Part shown: piece after piece, positions 1-12,492 of the stretch | How positions within the stretch are numbered: position 1 is the first letter of the stretch | How the letters are laid out: each line of letters starts with the position of its first letter | Source of the DNA: Pomacea canaliculata | Lineage: Eukaryota; Mollusca; Gastropoda; Architaenioglossa; Ampullariidae | Direction: 5' to 3' | Assembly: GCF_003073045.1 (NCBI RefSeq) | Contig: NC_037591.1 | Location: 27,933,319 to 27,997,318 of the forward strand | DNA: 64,000 nt | Translations under genes and position numbers: made by a program | Notes under the pieces: model-generated | Told to the model about the DNA's origin: nothing | Database searches by the model: none | Seen by the model: only the letters and a program-made list of their open reading frames with translations

Positions 1-432
1 TGCATATGAGTTGGAGTGAATTTTGTCGGGGATGTGTTAAATATTGTATTTAATCGTGTTAGAAGGGGAAACTCGCAGGTCTTACAACTAAATAAGTCAA
101 ACGTTTGCCTCCAGTCACTGCTATAACACAAATCATTTGTTGGGAGAAATTTCCTTTGAGAGCAGTGTTGCTGGTTTACAAAAATATATGTGCTCTCGAC
201 AAGCTTTTGATGTGGTGTGAAAAAGATCTTTGCACCAAGCTCTTGTTTTGACTTGCTGTAACATCATACAGGTCAAAAGAACATGATGGTGGCATGCACC
301 AAGAAAAATGACGGACAGTGCTTTTGAACCTGGAATCTTTCTCTCTCTGACATACACACACGCTCTCTATCTCATCATTAGCCAAAGAAAACTAATACAA
401 ATTTTTTGTAGTTGTTTGAAATATAATGTTTA
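1..432. other. 3' flank of the cysteine-rich gene, no gene seen
   Basis: This AT-rich stretch lies downstream of the minus-strand gene. Its short open frames have no recognisable content. I see no RNA gene or repeat of note. Confidence 0.5.
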
Positions 433-2960
433 TTAAACACAAGACCAGATAAGCTGCACCACTGTCATTAATGTGATCATCACAAGAACACCCATAGTCT
501 CGGATTGCGCATCTCCTTTAGCGATTTGCTGGGGTGGGGGAGCCGCCCATGTCCAGGTACAGAGCTGTTCGACAGGCTGGCGAAGAATCTGTTTGCAGAC
601 CTCAGGAATCTGAACGCAGTGCACGTCTCTCTTCAGAGTCAGGGCTGGCAGGTCGCACTGTCGGCGGTCCTTCTCGGACCAGGCGGTCAGGTCACACTTC
701 ACGAACGATACGCGGTCACTGAAATTGATAGAAAATAAGAGAGTAAAATTAAGTGCATTAAAAAAGAAGCATGGAAGACAGGTTGCATGTGTATTTCCCA
801 TTCTTAACCGGACAAATCTGGACGTGACTAACGCTACCACTAGGTGAAATCTTTGCCAAACTTTCATGGTATTTAACAAACAACGACTCAAAAGGCACGT
901 TTCAACAAGGTTTAAAATTAGACATTCAGCAGTGAAATTCCTCATGCTGATCAGCACAATACAATCCGGGGCTTACAATAATTATGACCACTGCCCCATA
1001 TTTCATTAATGCGACTTACAGGCAGAAACCACTGATGAACTTTTCTTGCGTCAGATCCGGTTCGGACCTCGCACGTGTGTACAGCCGAGTCAGAGACTGC
1101 GCACTGTCTTCTAAACATTTCTCCACTGCACGGGTTTGTGTGGAGAAGCAGTCGAGACTGTGCAGATAGTCTGGATTTTAGAAAGTGATAGCCGTTAGAA
1201 AAGTAGATGAATAGTCAATAACTAGCCTACTGTAACAAAAACGGTCAGCTGGTAAGTAGGACTCCACAGCATTTGTTCTCAGTTGCCGTGATTACACAAT
1301 AAATGTAGTTTAACTTTCTGGCTTTGTCAAAATATAAGAAGGAGCAAGCATGAACACATAAGTCAGATTAAATAAAAGTCAGCCCCAGGAGTCTGACCCC
1401 TAGCCGGAGGGTTAAGTAGTAATTACTACACAACACCTTCTTGTCGCTGGCAAAGAAGCCGAAGACCTTTCGCCATCACGCCGAGGTCCAGGCCGAGGTT
1501 TCGCAGCACGCGGTCGGCTTCTGGACAGGCTTGCGTCTCGTTGGTGATGCACGCCACCAGCACCTCTTGCTTGCTTGGTACAAGAAGACAGTGCGCGCTT
1601 TTTTAGAATTCTTCATCGCTCTGTCTATAGCCGACACATGAAGGCGGTGACAAGGAAAAACAACTTTGGGGAGATAATAATGAAGATGATGATGGCAACG
1701 ATACAAGGAAGAGAAGAAACATGTAATGTACATCGGAAACACGGAGGATAGCGACGTCAGATTCATATACAATAGTTAGACAGGTAGCTAAGTCACCTCT
1801 AAAGTCACTTAGACACTAGGAGTTGGTCACTCAAATGCGGCATTCTGTGTTCACGACACTGTTTATTTCAATGTATCTCAAACACGAATTCTGAAAATCG
1901 TTTACCTACAGAAGAGATCCACATCATAATGACTTTTCCCCAGTATTGCACCATCGGCAGATTTGGGCAAGAATAGTGCGGGGTCCAGGCCGAAATTGGA
2001 GTAGCATTTTCTCATATTGTTTTCCAGCGTCAAACGACACTCTAGAACGAGCGAGAAAGTTCAGAGAAGCAAACATATTTTGTGTGCTATGTAATAGTTG
2101 CCAGTTGTCGTCTTTTGTCTGTATTTCCGTCACATTTGTTGTCTTGCCATTGCTTCACCGCCGCTATGTCTGTCTGTCCACATCATCCATCACCTCTCCT
2201 GTAACTCTGTGAGCATTCTCGCCCCTTAAAACCGAGAGAAAATAAGTCTGCTGCCTACCGTGGGCGCAGTAGTTGTCGTACTCTTCAAATATTGTCTTGA
2301 CCTGCGATGTCAGCAGCTCATCCAGACCCTTCACCGTGCGGCATCGGGAACTGTTGACCAGCGCGTGCAGCGAGTCGAGACAGCAGGTGACCACTGTTTC
2401 CTCCACACTGGGATTAAAAAAGGGAAAAAAATGACAGACCTGTTGACACATGGAACTGAAATCACCTTTTTTTTGTATAATCTGTTGTGACTAGCTAATA
2501 CTACCTTCAGAGAACCCTAGCTACAGCGAGACGATGACACATGGACGTGAACTCGCAGTTTGCCCAAAAAGGCCACGTAAGATTTTGGTAAACCTGAAAA
2601 TTTAGTTTTCCTTCTCTCTTGCCTTCAATCAAATCAATTATAGAGAAGTCACCGCCTAATAAGTATTACATTATAACTATCGTGAGCTAGGTGAAAACAA
2701 TTCAGGGTATTCAGGGTATGAAGACTGGCAATACCCGTCAATGTAGGTTTCCCACCTGCACATGTGTTCTCTGAAGACGGTGCGGTTGTCAGGAGGTATA
2801 CCTCCACTGCCGTTGCTGACAGCCCACAGGTAGGTGTTGAACGGGACGGACGAGTTGGTGAAACATTCGAACAAGCTTTTAGTGAAGGTCTCTTCGCAGC
2901 TGTCGCTAGGGGGCGCTACTGTCGTAACGGCTACCACAATGGGAATACAGAGAATGGTGG
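433..2960 (-). CDS. Cysteine-rich, probably GPI-anchored extracellular protein (5 exons found, 5' end missing)
   Basis: Five minus-strand exons join in a single frame: 2960-2735, 2407-2259, 1565-1437, 1170-1020 and 718-433. Each junction has GT/AG and the phases agree (2,1,1,2). The first exon found begins with a hydrophobic stretch (ILCIPIVVAVTTVA) that reads as part of a signal peptide, so the start codon should lie in a further upstream exon that I could not place. The product, about 310 residues, has many cysteines spread over all exons and N-glycosylation-type sites (NSS, NGS, NRT, NET). It ends in a hydrophobic run (MGVLVMITLMTVVQLIWSCV) directly before the stop, like a GPI-attachment signal. 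The TAA at 433-435 overlaps an AATAAA at 429-434. The cysteine pattern vaguely recalls secreted DUF19-type proteins, but I do not claim that. It is unrelated to the downstream cluster. Confidence 0.8.
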
Positions 2961-3846
2961 CTGTAGGAAGGATTCGAACATAGGATACAGTTTTAAGACA
3001 TTTGCCAGAACTAATTAGTCAAGAAAAGCGAAAAATAAACCTAAAACACAATTTTTAATTAATCAAAGACAAATTACAGCAATAAAAGCAGACGAAAGAT
3101 GTAGGTAGCGTGATCACTCCAATTACAGATCATATAAAACCACAAACTTACATTACATGTACATGTTCGTAGAATGTAGCACAGAATCGTTGGCGATGTA
3201 TGACGACTGAATATATTTTGTAATCCCCCAAAATATATGATCCAAACACAAAGCATTAAGAAGAAAATTTAAATTTAAAACTAGAATGTATTAAATGAAA
3301 GAATAACATTAAATATGGAAATGGTGGAAAAAGTCACAAGTTCAGTTAATCAAAGGAAACGATGCAATAATGTTGCTTAATAATCGGAAACCACTGTATG
3401 CTACATGTTTTCATAACATATTTGCGCTATTTTTTTATTCTGGGATACTGCATGATAACAAAATATTACTCAGGAACATTAGACACTATAAAACCAAACA
3501 ATAAAAAAAACTAGCTCAGAGGAAAATATAGTTTCTTTAAAAAATTGTGGAATTAAGTAAAAATATTTTCATACTTTTATACAGCAATCTTGAACAAAAT
3601 TCTATAACCCCATATATTCAAAGACTTGATATATAAGTGACTCGATGACAAACAAAGAAAAGAAATTAATTAAGAACTTTGCTATTCGGATAAAAAAACA
3701 AAAGCTTAATATCATAAAATGTTCTAACAACACGATATGAATTAATATAATTACCACAGAGCAGCATTTCGCCAGCTGCATGACAAGCAGCCATCAATAC
3801 ACGCATTCCTTCCATTGCTGCCCTCTTGGCATGTCCCGGGATAAAC

Positions 3847-4140
3847 AACTCACGATAGCCGGAAGTGCACAACAAACTTCATAACAATAACCCTGACAGG
3901 GACACCACGCTTTGTCAAAGGCAAAGAAGCAGATGGAGACAAAGACACTAACAGGCTCCTAGTTCACTCTGACAAGACCTCTGCCATGAAATCTGAAAGC
4001 TGCTTCACCCCTCGACATAAACACCTCCGCACCGACGCCTGGGAAGGTTATAAAACCGCTCACATCAAGATGGACTACCACAAAGCCAATAAGGAGGTAC
4101 AGTATGACTTCCTGAGAGTAATAAAAAATATGTGTATTTC
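3847..4140 (+). other. Open segment of unknown origin (possible exon or repeat-derived fragment)
   Basis: One plus-strand frame stays open for about 95 codons without a start of its own. Its composition is protein-like, rich in Lys, Asp, His and Thr (for example GTPRFVKGKEADGDKDTNRL and WEGYKTAHIKMDYHKANKEV). GC content rises above that of its surroundings over 3900-4100. A possible splice donor (GAG|GTACAG) follows at about 4097. I found no matching exons on either side and do not recognise the protein. It could be an orphan exon, a pseudogene fragment or part of a transposon. Confidence 0.3.
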
Positions 4141-5261
4141 GAGAGCATATTAAAGAAATTAGTTTTCTTTAGTTGTTTATATCATCCAGTTTCTTTATTT
4201 TTGTTTTAAACATTATTATTTCTACGCGTCCGCGCGCGTGTCTGTGTGTGTTTGAGTGTGTGTGCGTGTGTATAAGAGAGATAGAGAAGCTGGATGTAGA
4301 GTGCGGAACTAGAAACTAGACAGAGTGGCGTGGCCGAGGATGCACTGAGTGTAGAAGACATAAAACTAACACTGCCCTCGTCATCTCAGTTTCCTTGACG
4401 CATGCGTCAGCCAGTGGCCACGCCGTCAAATCAATAACTGTCGGACGTTTATGACCAAGGGATGTCTTCCAATGGTTGGGCGGCATTAGCACCTCATCCG
4501 AGTTCATAGGATGGCCCGAGGACCAAAGGTCCAACCACGGAGGTAGATTTGATTTTGTTGCTGAAGTTCAGGGAGTGCAGACGGAAAATGACATCACTTG
4601 TAAACTATCATCCCAAGCAGTCGGAGCTAAAAGTTGACAGTCCCTGCATATCTTTTATACCTTTATCCATCGCATTGTACATCATCTTTACCTTGCTCAG
4701 TGTACTTATCCGTACCTCACCATCTATTGTCTGATATATAATGTTCGTTTATCATTACTGGTATGCGCAGAGAGTGCGACCTATCTAGGTCGTGATGTTG
4801 TTGTTATTATTATTATAAGGCTCGCCGTAACACGCGTGTCATGTTCAGAAACTGCTGTGTGTTGTGTGTCTGTAATCCATGCATGCTAATGAATGCACTG
4901 TGTGCTGTTCACATGTGTATGTGCGCTTTTTTCTCAGTTATTAAGTAAGCGAGTGAGCGATCGCAGAATTTAACACTCCACACAAGGGATTTCCATAGCA
5001 TCGTCCTAAGCATCACAATCAAAAGTCTAGCAACATTCACTGACACAAAATATCTCAAAAAAGCTATCTACCCATGTGTTCACTCAGTCAAACGGTTCTA
5101 ATAGTCGCGGCAGACTTCACGTACGGTTACTAAGGCCAAAAACGGGATACTGTTCAAATCCTGAAAAGTGTATGATTTGATGCTTTTTTTAATTACAACC
5201 GAGCACTCAAAAGGGTGTCACACTGTCACAGTGACATAACCTTTCCCCTTTACCCGTTATT

Positions 5262-5480
5262 TGCAGGAGTGGAGAAGAGGACATTCAATATGACATTGAA
5301 ACGTGCGAACAAAAGCCTTCTGTCTCTTCTCAAGACCTCATTCATCAGACTGTGCACTTGTCCAATGTTACCTTGATCTCTGACTTGAGTGCAAGCCTTT
5401 ATCTGGTGATAAGAAACAGTTTCTTTTATTTGTCTACAAGGAATGTCACACACAATATATATATCTTTTGCTATGCCCAC
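5262..5480 (-). repeat. Dispersed repeat, copy 1
   Basis: This segment matches 11855-12060 in the same orientation. Both contain the block GACATTGAAACGTGCGAACA or a close variant, followed by AAGCCTTCTG, then a degraded region with a shared GATAAGAAACA block. In both copies the minus-strand frame reads RRLLFARF. No coding function is supported. Confidence 0.55.
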
Positions 5481-5802
5481 GTAAAAACTTAATTTAAAAA
5501 AAATCCCAATGGTTTGTCCTTATAGCATCATTGTTTGCTACTTAAATAATAGTAACAATCAAAAGAAACCTGATTAACGCTTCAAAGAAATGTAAGGAAG
5601 AATTTTACCAAGATTTTAAATATAACTTCCTTTTGTGGAAACACAGTTGATAGTTTAGCCCATCCTGACACTGGTGTTCTCACAACTGGACTTTGATATC
5701 ATTAGATGGATCATGTGATCCCTCTGTTATGATCTTAACAAACTTACCCTGATCAGATGCGTAGAATATTGCAGACTGCATCGTCGATAACGAAGAAAAA
5801 AA

Positions 5803-5866
5803 ACATGTTACTTTTTATAGTTTCTACTGAGATAAGAGAACTAAAAGGGTCCATAGTCTAACCCCT
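5803..5866 (+). repeat. g1 upstream block, duplicated at about 8260
   Basis: A block with GTTACTTTTTATAGTTTCTA, then GAGATAAGAGAACTAAAAGG, lies just upstream of the g1 TATA box. It recurs almost unchanged at 8260-8312, where no gene follows. Diverged forms (a GATAA core followed by AAAAAG and TAGTTCATTTTTA) lie upstream of g2 near 9075 and of g3 near 12435. Confidence 0.7.
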
Positions 5867-5882
5867 GTATCAAAGGTGAAGC

Positions 5883-5954
5883 TATATAACAGGATCGCTG
5901 CCAATATTTGGACATTCCAAACACTGGTTTATCTGCTGTGCTCTGCAGAAAGAA
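5883..5954 (+). promoter_or_regulatory. g1 TATA box and non-coding exon 1
   Basis: TATATAA at 5883-5889 is followed by a short untranslated exon. That exon ends at 5954 with AGAA|GTAAGC, matching the exon 1 ends of g2 and g3 (AAGAAA|GTAAG). Confidence 0.75.
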
Positions 5955-6118
5955 GTAAGCGAAATTTTAAAATCATATTATTTTCAACTGATTATGTCAT
6001 CTGTACCCTCAGTGTTTTAAAATTTTATTTGGAACTCTCGTGTACACTGTAAACATGCGACACATGACGACCACAGTCTGACAGTTTGTCTTGTGTTGCA
6101 GTACATCTCCATCTCACC

Positions 6119-7505
6119 ATGAAGTGCCTCCTGGTCTTCGCTCTTCTTTGTGCTGTTTCCTATGGTCTGATGATGGGAGGCATGCACGGGGTCACGGGAG
6201 TCACGGGAGTCACAAGCAGCATGGGAGGCATGGGCGGCATGGGCGGCATGGGAGGCATGGGATGCATGGGAGGCATGGGATGTATGTCAAACATGGGCAT
6301 TGGTATGACATCGCCGTATCGTTACTATAATGTACATATAATGATGCTACTAACGTCAGCCTCACTCACAGCTTGTATTACTCTATAACTCTACACTTTA
6401 ATTTGTTAATGTTAACGTGATTTTTTTTATTATAATGTATTTAATTATTGTCACCTATTCTGCCCGTAAACTTAAATTAAAAATATGAGTTCTTTCCTTG
6501 TAGGCTCACATTTTAAGTTCAGAAGAGAATATTACTGAATATCAGATGCGCACAAAGAAATACAATTTAATAAAATTCAGAGTGCAAAGGATTACCGAAG
6601 GTGAAAATCATACCACCAGTAAATGAGAGCTCAAATCACAAGTAGGATATAAACATTGAAATCTTCAATAATAAGGTTAAAACAAGTAACAATTAAAACT
6701 CAAAGATAAAGCCCACATGGAGTTGAAACAAGTGTGACAGGAGAATACAAGAACTACAGTAAACACACGGGTCAGTGGTAGCATCAGCCAGTGTATCATA
6801 CTGTTTGTCTACACAGAACGTCTGGTGCGAGATCAGGTGAGAGCCATGCTCGTTGAAGACCCCTCACTCACAGAAGCCGAGTGTGAAGCCAGGTGTGACG
6901 CCCTCTTTCTGCTGGACGGTGTTCCAGATGATGAGGCACTGACTGACACAGCCTGCGCCACTGAGTGTCGGACGTAAGCAACTTGTTGTCCTCTGTACAA
7001 CCATGTGTGTGTATGTTTTATATATATATGTGTGTGCATTTAGTAAAAATGCATTTAAATTTACAACGGTCCGTTAGCAGTTGCCCGTTAATGGCCAAAC
7101 ACGGACGAACCTTTGAACCACGGTTAAAGCGCTTCTTAGCCTCCTAAATGCCAAATGTTTATCTAAGTTGTGTGTGAAGTTGAGATTTAGAGGCAATAGA
7201 AATTTGGTCAAAATGCTTAAACTTGTTTGTTAATACATTTAAAATATGTTTTCCAATGTAATTGGACTTAGTAAAGCCACCAGATAGACTTGACTCTTCG
7301 TCACTTTGCCCACAAAAGAAAGACCAAGCTTTATATAAAATAACCTCTTCCAAACTTGTTCACTCTAGTTCGGATAAGACATCTTTCATCTCTTTGCAGG
7401 TACGTCCACAGTGTCCACGTGATGACTGTACACACCACAAAGGCCACTGAGGCCACAGAAACGACTGCGGAACCAGAACTTACTGAGCCTACAGAGGCTC
7501 TCTAG
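6119..7505 (+). CDS. g1: secreted CX3C-domain protein with Met/Gly-rich linker
   Basis: Coding exons are 6119-6302, 6817-6973 and 7400-7505, giving 148 residues; an untranslated exon 1 ends at 5954 and exon 2 begins at 6102. The protein starts with a signal peptide (MKCLLVFALLCAVSYG). A long Met/Gly-rich linker follows, with VTG repeats and then repeated GGM units. The conserved domain runs from ERLVRDQV to CATECR, with cysteines spaced C-x3-C-x19-C-x3-C. The tail is the longest in the cluster and is rich in Thr and Glu (ATEATETTAEPELTEPTEAL). AATAAA lies at 7569-7574. The linker tract looks like slippage expansion of a GGCATG unit and is the likely source of the extra length. Function is unknown; the protein should be exported. 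Confidence 0.9.
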
Positions 7506-7579
7506 AGTCCAGAGAGAGCCTGTAAACATCAAGGTTTCTGATCGGCCAAAAAAGATTTCAATAGCTTCAATAAACTAAA

Positions 7580-9050
7580 CGTATTCTGCTTACTTGACAA
7601 TGATTTAATTAAAGATGACACATTATTTTGCATTTTGTTTTATTATACTTTTGGTATGTATGTATGTGCGCATGTATGTCTGCATCTCTTTCTCGTCTCC
7701 AAGGAGCTTTAACTAACATTATTGAATATATTATTAACAAAATATTAGACGTAAGATGAGTTATTATATATTTTCTGCATACAGTTTAATGGTATATGAC
7801 TATCTGGAATAAAATAAAAATGTGGTAGTCTCGACACTAATTTTGTCATATGTAGGTTTTGTTGAAGAGAAAACAGAAAAGAGATTATCCACTAAAAGAA
7901 AATTACCACAAGTAGACATTAAATCTGCATTTTATGGCACTTTAGAATATATTTTGCATAAACCTGCCAAATCTATGGTGTGTGTATATATATATTAGAA
8001 ATGACAGTATTGTTTACTTACACTCGATATTACCTAATAAATATTTTTACTCTTGCGAGAAAAGTTAAGGGTCACTGCATTATATACTTAATATTTAATC
8101 ACGAACTGCTGGTGATAAGCCAAGAATTTCTCCAAGACAGCATCTCTTACCATCCCACGTTTGTAATTATAGGAATTCATAGACGAGAAAAACAATATCC
8201 AACAAGGACTTCAGAACAACTTTTATGTTTTTTATGGACGAATATTTGATACAGGGGTTAAACTATGTTACTTTATAGTTTCTACTGAGATAAGAGAACT
8301 AAAAGGGTCCTTTCACTGCATACTAAATTCTGTGGGTGTGCCGCCATTTAATCACCTGCTCTTAGCTAGAGGCTAGCGATTACAAAGTCATAATTAGTCA
8401 ATGTCTTAAGATCTTGCAAGGGAAAGAAACACAAAAGAAATTCAGTTTTTTCCCGAGAGCTAATCTCTTTGTCTAATAATATTTGCTCTACGAGCGCACC
8501 AACCAGAACATGCTCTAATGATAAAGAACTCCTTTCACATGCCGACCTTTTCAATGAAGAGCGTTGTTGGCCATAAATTCAAACAGAAGTTTTGTTACTT
8601 AGAAACAATTTGGACAGACACTTTAACAAGTCGTCTGTTGGTTCAGAAGAGCCACCACTCACAGCTAGAACATCTTATGAACTGCTCACACCCAAAATAT
8701 TGCCGTATATCCAACAAATTTGTTGCCTTGAAAATAGAACTAATTCTGAAAATATGAGCATAAAACTGACAAATGAAAAAGCGCATACACTGGCGTGCGT
8801 TGTCGCTTTGAAAAAGAATCTCACCGGGAAAAATTATTAGACATATTTTGTACCATTATAGTTGTTATAATCACAAGCTTTCTTCTTCAGTAGCCTTGAC
8901 ATTGATGTGTTCACGTTTTGACTCTTACATAATAGGATCAGCTGTTCACTATCTGAAACTGTGCCCCTATCCCACCTTAAGCAGACAAAAATAATGATTA
9001 TAATATTAATGTAGAGTTCACTGTACCCGAGATAAGAGACCAAACGTGAT
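7580..9050. other. Spacer between g1 and g2
   Basis: AT-rich spacer. Its only notable content is the copy of the g1 upstream block at 8260-8312. No exon of the family or other gene was found on either strand. Confidence 0.5.
8260..8312 (+). repeat. Orphan copy of the g1 upstream block
   Basis: This is a near-identical copy of the block 5' of the g1 TATA box (ATAGTTTCTACTGAGATAAG and the following AGAACTAAAAGGGTCC). No TATA box or exon follows. It is probably left over from a local duplication. Confidence 0.65.
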
Positions 9051-9133
9051 ACATTTTACCCAGTCAGATTCCACTCAGATAAATTCAAAAAGGAGCCTAT
9101 AGTTCATTTTTACTACTTCGTTATTATTTATGT

Positions 9134-9208
9134 TATATAAAGGAACACTTCGATTATTCAATATTCCAAGCACATCTCTGTTTACTTGTAGTGGTCTTGA
9201 TCAAGAAA
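9134..9208 (+). promoter_or_regulatory. g2 TATA box and non-coding exon 1
   Basis: TATATAAA at 9134-9141 precedes an untranslated exon that ends at 9208 (CAAGAAA|GTAAGT). The exon and 100 bp of upstream sequence are clearly similar to those of g3. Confidence 0.75.
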
Positions 9209-9607
9209 GTAAGTGACATTCTGAGTGTGATTTTTAAACTAAATTATGTGATACAATTTTTGTATCTTTGAGTGAATCATTCCTATAACTCTTTCAGCTC
9301 TTAAATAAATCGTAACCATTTATTTTTCTTTGTTTTATTTCTGTGGCGTGTCTTAGGTGAATTAGTGGGTCTTAATGCAACATTTTTAAAGTTTGTCGTA
9401 GCTTCATATTTTTAAAAATAATTTTTCATCTAGACCTGATACAGTTTTACCTGTATTAAAAGTTACCGTAATGTTCATTTGAAATTCTTCTACTACAGCG
9501 CCCAAATGCCACACTTCATTATATACTTCACCTATTATTAAAATTTACTTAATTAAAAGATGTGTGGACTGGTTTGTCTTGTGTCAAAGTTCCATCTCGA
9601 TCTCACC

Positions 9608-10098
9608 ATGAAGTGCCTGCTTGTCTTCGCACTTCTCTGTGCTGTCGCCTACTGCCAGATGGGCAGTGGAGGCATGGGAGGCATGTGTGTAGGTATGACA
9701 CTATACCACATCAGCATCCTCTATAAAAATAAATTAAATAAACCAACAATCGGCGTAAATATTTTCTTTTTCGTTACTGAAGCAAGTATTTAAACAAACT
9801 AAACAGAACACGGGCATTCAACAAGGATGCGTGAACACTTGTGTTCTAGTGACAGGCGACATGACTAGAAAAGAACCTTAGCATTTCTAGAACCTTAGTT
9901 TGTCTCGCCAGAGCGCCTCGCTCGGGATCAGGTGAGGGTCATGGTCGCTGAAGATCCCTCCTTGACGGTGGCCGAGTGTGAAGCCAGGTGTGACGCCCTC
10001 TTCTTGTTCGACAGCGTTCCAGCAGACGAGACACGCTCCGATACAGCTTGTGCTGATCAGTGTCAGGCGTAAGCTACTTGTATTGTTTACCTGGTCAG

Positions 10099-10136
<38 letters not shown>

Positions 10137-10355
10137 GTGCAATTATAATGTGGACTGCTTATTTCATGCAAGACATGGGTCACCCCTTATCATGACAGGC
10201 CTTGACTGTCCATCTCTCCTGACAGAACATCATAACAGCGCAACCTCTCCTAAAACAAGGGATAAGTAATGATTAATATTAAATGATGACTCTATAGGGA
10301 AGGCAACAGTTAACCGTCAAACCTGACGTTTGTGTGCAGGAACATCAGCGTGTAG
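9608..10355 (+). CDS. g2: short secreted CX3C-domain protein
   Basis: Coding exons are 9608-9692, 9912-10068 and 10340-10355, giving 85 residues. The signal peptide is MKCLLVFALLCAVAYCQ. The linker is a short Met/Gly stretch (MGSGGMGGMCVG) that carries an extra cysteine. The domain begins ERLARDQVRVMVAEDP and holds the four cysteines in C-x3-C-x19-C-x3-C. The tail is only ANISV. Exon 3 is 157 bp, as in g1 and g3, which places the three in one subgroup; all three also share an exon 2 donor of the form G|GTATGAC. The nearest clear AATAAA is about 600 bp downstream (10950), beyond a TCTG microsatellite, so the 3' end is uncertain. Confidence 0.88.
10102..10132 (+). repeat. (TG)n in g2 intron 3
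   Basis: A pure GT run of about 15 units lies just after exon 3 of g2. Confidence 0.9.
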
Positions 10356-10591
10356 AGGTCAAAGAGGAGATGTCTTGTCGGCCATGGAGACTACAATGGC
10401 TGACTTGAACGGACTGGCTTCAACATCAGAACGTTTTTTAAAATGATTTCATCTGAGTAAAAATGACAAACAGCTCACTATCGTGTTCAGTTTTTTACTT
10501 GTTTGTTTCTCGATGTATGCACAAACATGTGGAGAGACAAGCGTACATGCAGGCGAGCAGGAAAACAGAAAGAGGACACAGAAAAACAGGG

Positions 10592-10729
<138 letters not shown>

Positions 10730-10959
10730 CACACATGTCTCCACTAAGCACGTCTATTAGTATGCTTCTCTGCAACCTTCTAGCAAGCTCTTGTGTACAA
10801 CTGTTCGTAAACACAAGCCTTTAAACAAAATACCCACAAGCCTGTTCTGCTGTGAATTTTCATGCGTAAACTACTGAACTGTGTATTGTGCTAACATGAA
10901 AACCTTTACGTGCATTTTTTTTTTCTAAAACGGATTGTAAATTAACAATAATAAAAGTT

Positions 10960-12390
10960 TAATATTTAAATTCAAGCATGCTCTAAGCTTAACTCAAGTT
11001 ACTCTTGCATATGATGAAGATGGACTCTGTTTAAAATATATACATATATAATAATGGACTGTCGGACTATCTCTAGACACACATACACACAAATAGAGAG
11101 AAAGTAATGGATATCTACAAGGTAACGCAGCATAACGAGACATGACCCCTTGTAGGGTTGTGAAAGGTCAGGGGCAAAGAAACATATGGATACCGTGCAC
11201 AGAGGGAGTTAAAAAAACACACACGTCAGAATTGTACATGAATATGTTTATCATGTTGAGCCACTGGGAACGCTGCGATAATTTTGTATGTTTATTTTAT
11301 AATTTGGTGTGCTAACAGTTTGATAATTTGGCATGTCTGTGTAGAATCTTGACCGCACAGCTTTGATCAATGCACGGTGATGTATAGGTGATGTATAGGT
11401 GTGTATGTGAGACTTGAGGGAAGCTTGACACAATCGCCTTAAACTCAGTAGTTCTTTTAAAGGTTGAATGTTTCGATTATTGCATTCTACCAATCCTTTT
11501 ACTACAGTTTGTTTAACGTCAACGTCAATTTGAAACTGTCAATGTCGTTGCTGTAAAGAAGAATGGTCAGTTTTACATATATATATATATAACATAAGAA
11601 ATATATAACATAAGAAAGAAAGCACTAACGGCTGTGTTTAAAGAGGTATAATAATATTTAAACTAAATCAGATCATAATATTGTCAAAAGAGTTATTAAA
11701 CGAAGCAATGTGTTTAAGTGAGTGTGTGTGCTTGTGCGCCTTTCTTGTCAAACGGGATTGCCTACGTCACCAGAAACGTGAAGACATTGCCCGTTGTAAC
11801 CTTGCTTTCAAGGACATCAAATAGGCCAACCCTGTATTTAGAAATCATTTGAAAAGGACAATGAAAGGACATTTAATCTGACCTTGAAACGTGCAAACAG
11901 AAGCCTTCTGGTTTTTCTCCCAATACCTCTCTTCTTGTCCTCTTGCCCAATGCTACATTGACCTGAAACACAAGTCCTTCGCCTATTTAGTGATAAGAAA
12001 CAAATTCTTTGCTTTTTTCTACGAGAAATTCGCATACAATGTATACTTTGCAATGTTCATGTAAATGTGTATGCCTATAAGTGCTAAAAATTACCCCCAG
12101 AACAGAATTGAATTGAATACTCAATAAACATAAAGAAATATCATTGATGAAAATTCAAACTAAGCACTATAAAAAAAATCCCAAATCTGTTAATCACGAA
12201 CTAAAACACACCAGCATTAACCAATCCAAGTTATTTTTTATATTAAAGAATACCGTTAATGTGTATGACTGTTACACTGCATTTTAGATGCTGAGAAAAA
12301 CGACTGATTGGACAACAAACAATGGAAAAAGTAAAGTGCACAATCTGCAAGAAAAAAAAAATATTAGCATTAACCAGGTTCACTTACCTC
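10960..12390. other. Spacer between g2 and g3
   Basis: AT-rich spacer with a TATA-type simple tract near 11575 and the second copy of the dispersed repeat at 11855-12060. No gene seen. Confidence 0.5.
11855..12060 (-). repeat. Dispersed repeat, copy 2
   Basis: Matches 5262-5480 in the same orientation, with diverged ends. In both copies the minus-strand frame reads RRLLFARF. Family unknown. Confidence 0.55.
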
Positions 12391-12492
12391 GAGATAAAAG
12401 GCCCAAACGTCTCACTTTCTTTATCCAATCAGATTCTACTGAGATAAATTCAAAAAGTAGACCGTAGTTCATTTTTACAACATATAATAAAT

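Larger units (their letters stand above)
2971..5800. other. Spacer with microsatellites and repeat copies
   Basis: The spacer is very AT-rich from 3000 to 3800. It holds one open segment near 3846-4097 (listed separately), a TG-rich run near 4220-4275 and a dispersed repeat at 5262-5480. The missing 5' exon and promoter of the minus-strand gene should lie in its first part. Nothing else is supported. Confidence 0.5.

Noticed and set aside
505-738. Plus-strand open frames over 505-738
   Set aside because: They are the opposite strand of the last exon of the cysteine-rich minus-strand gene.
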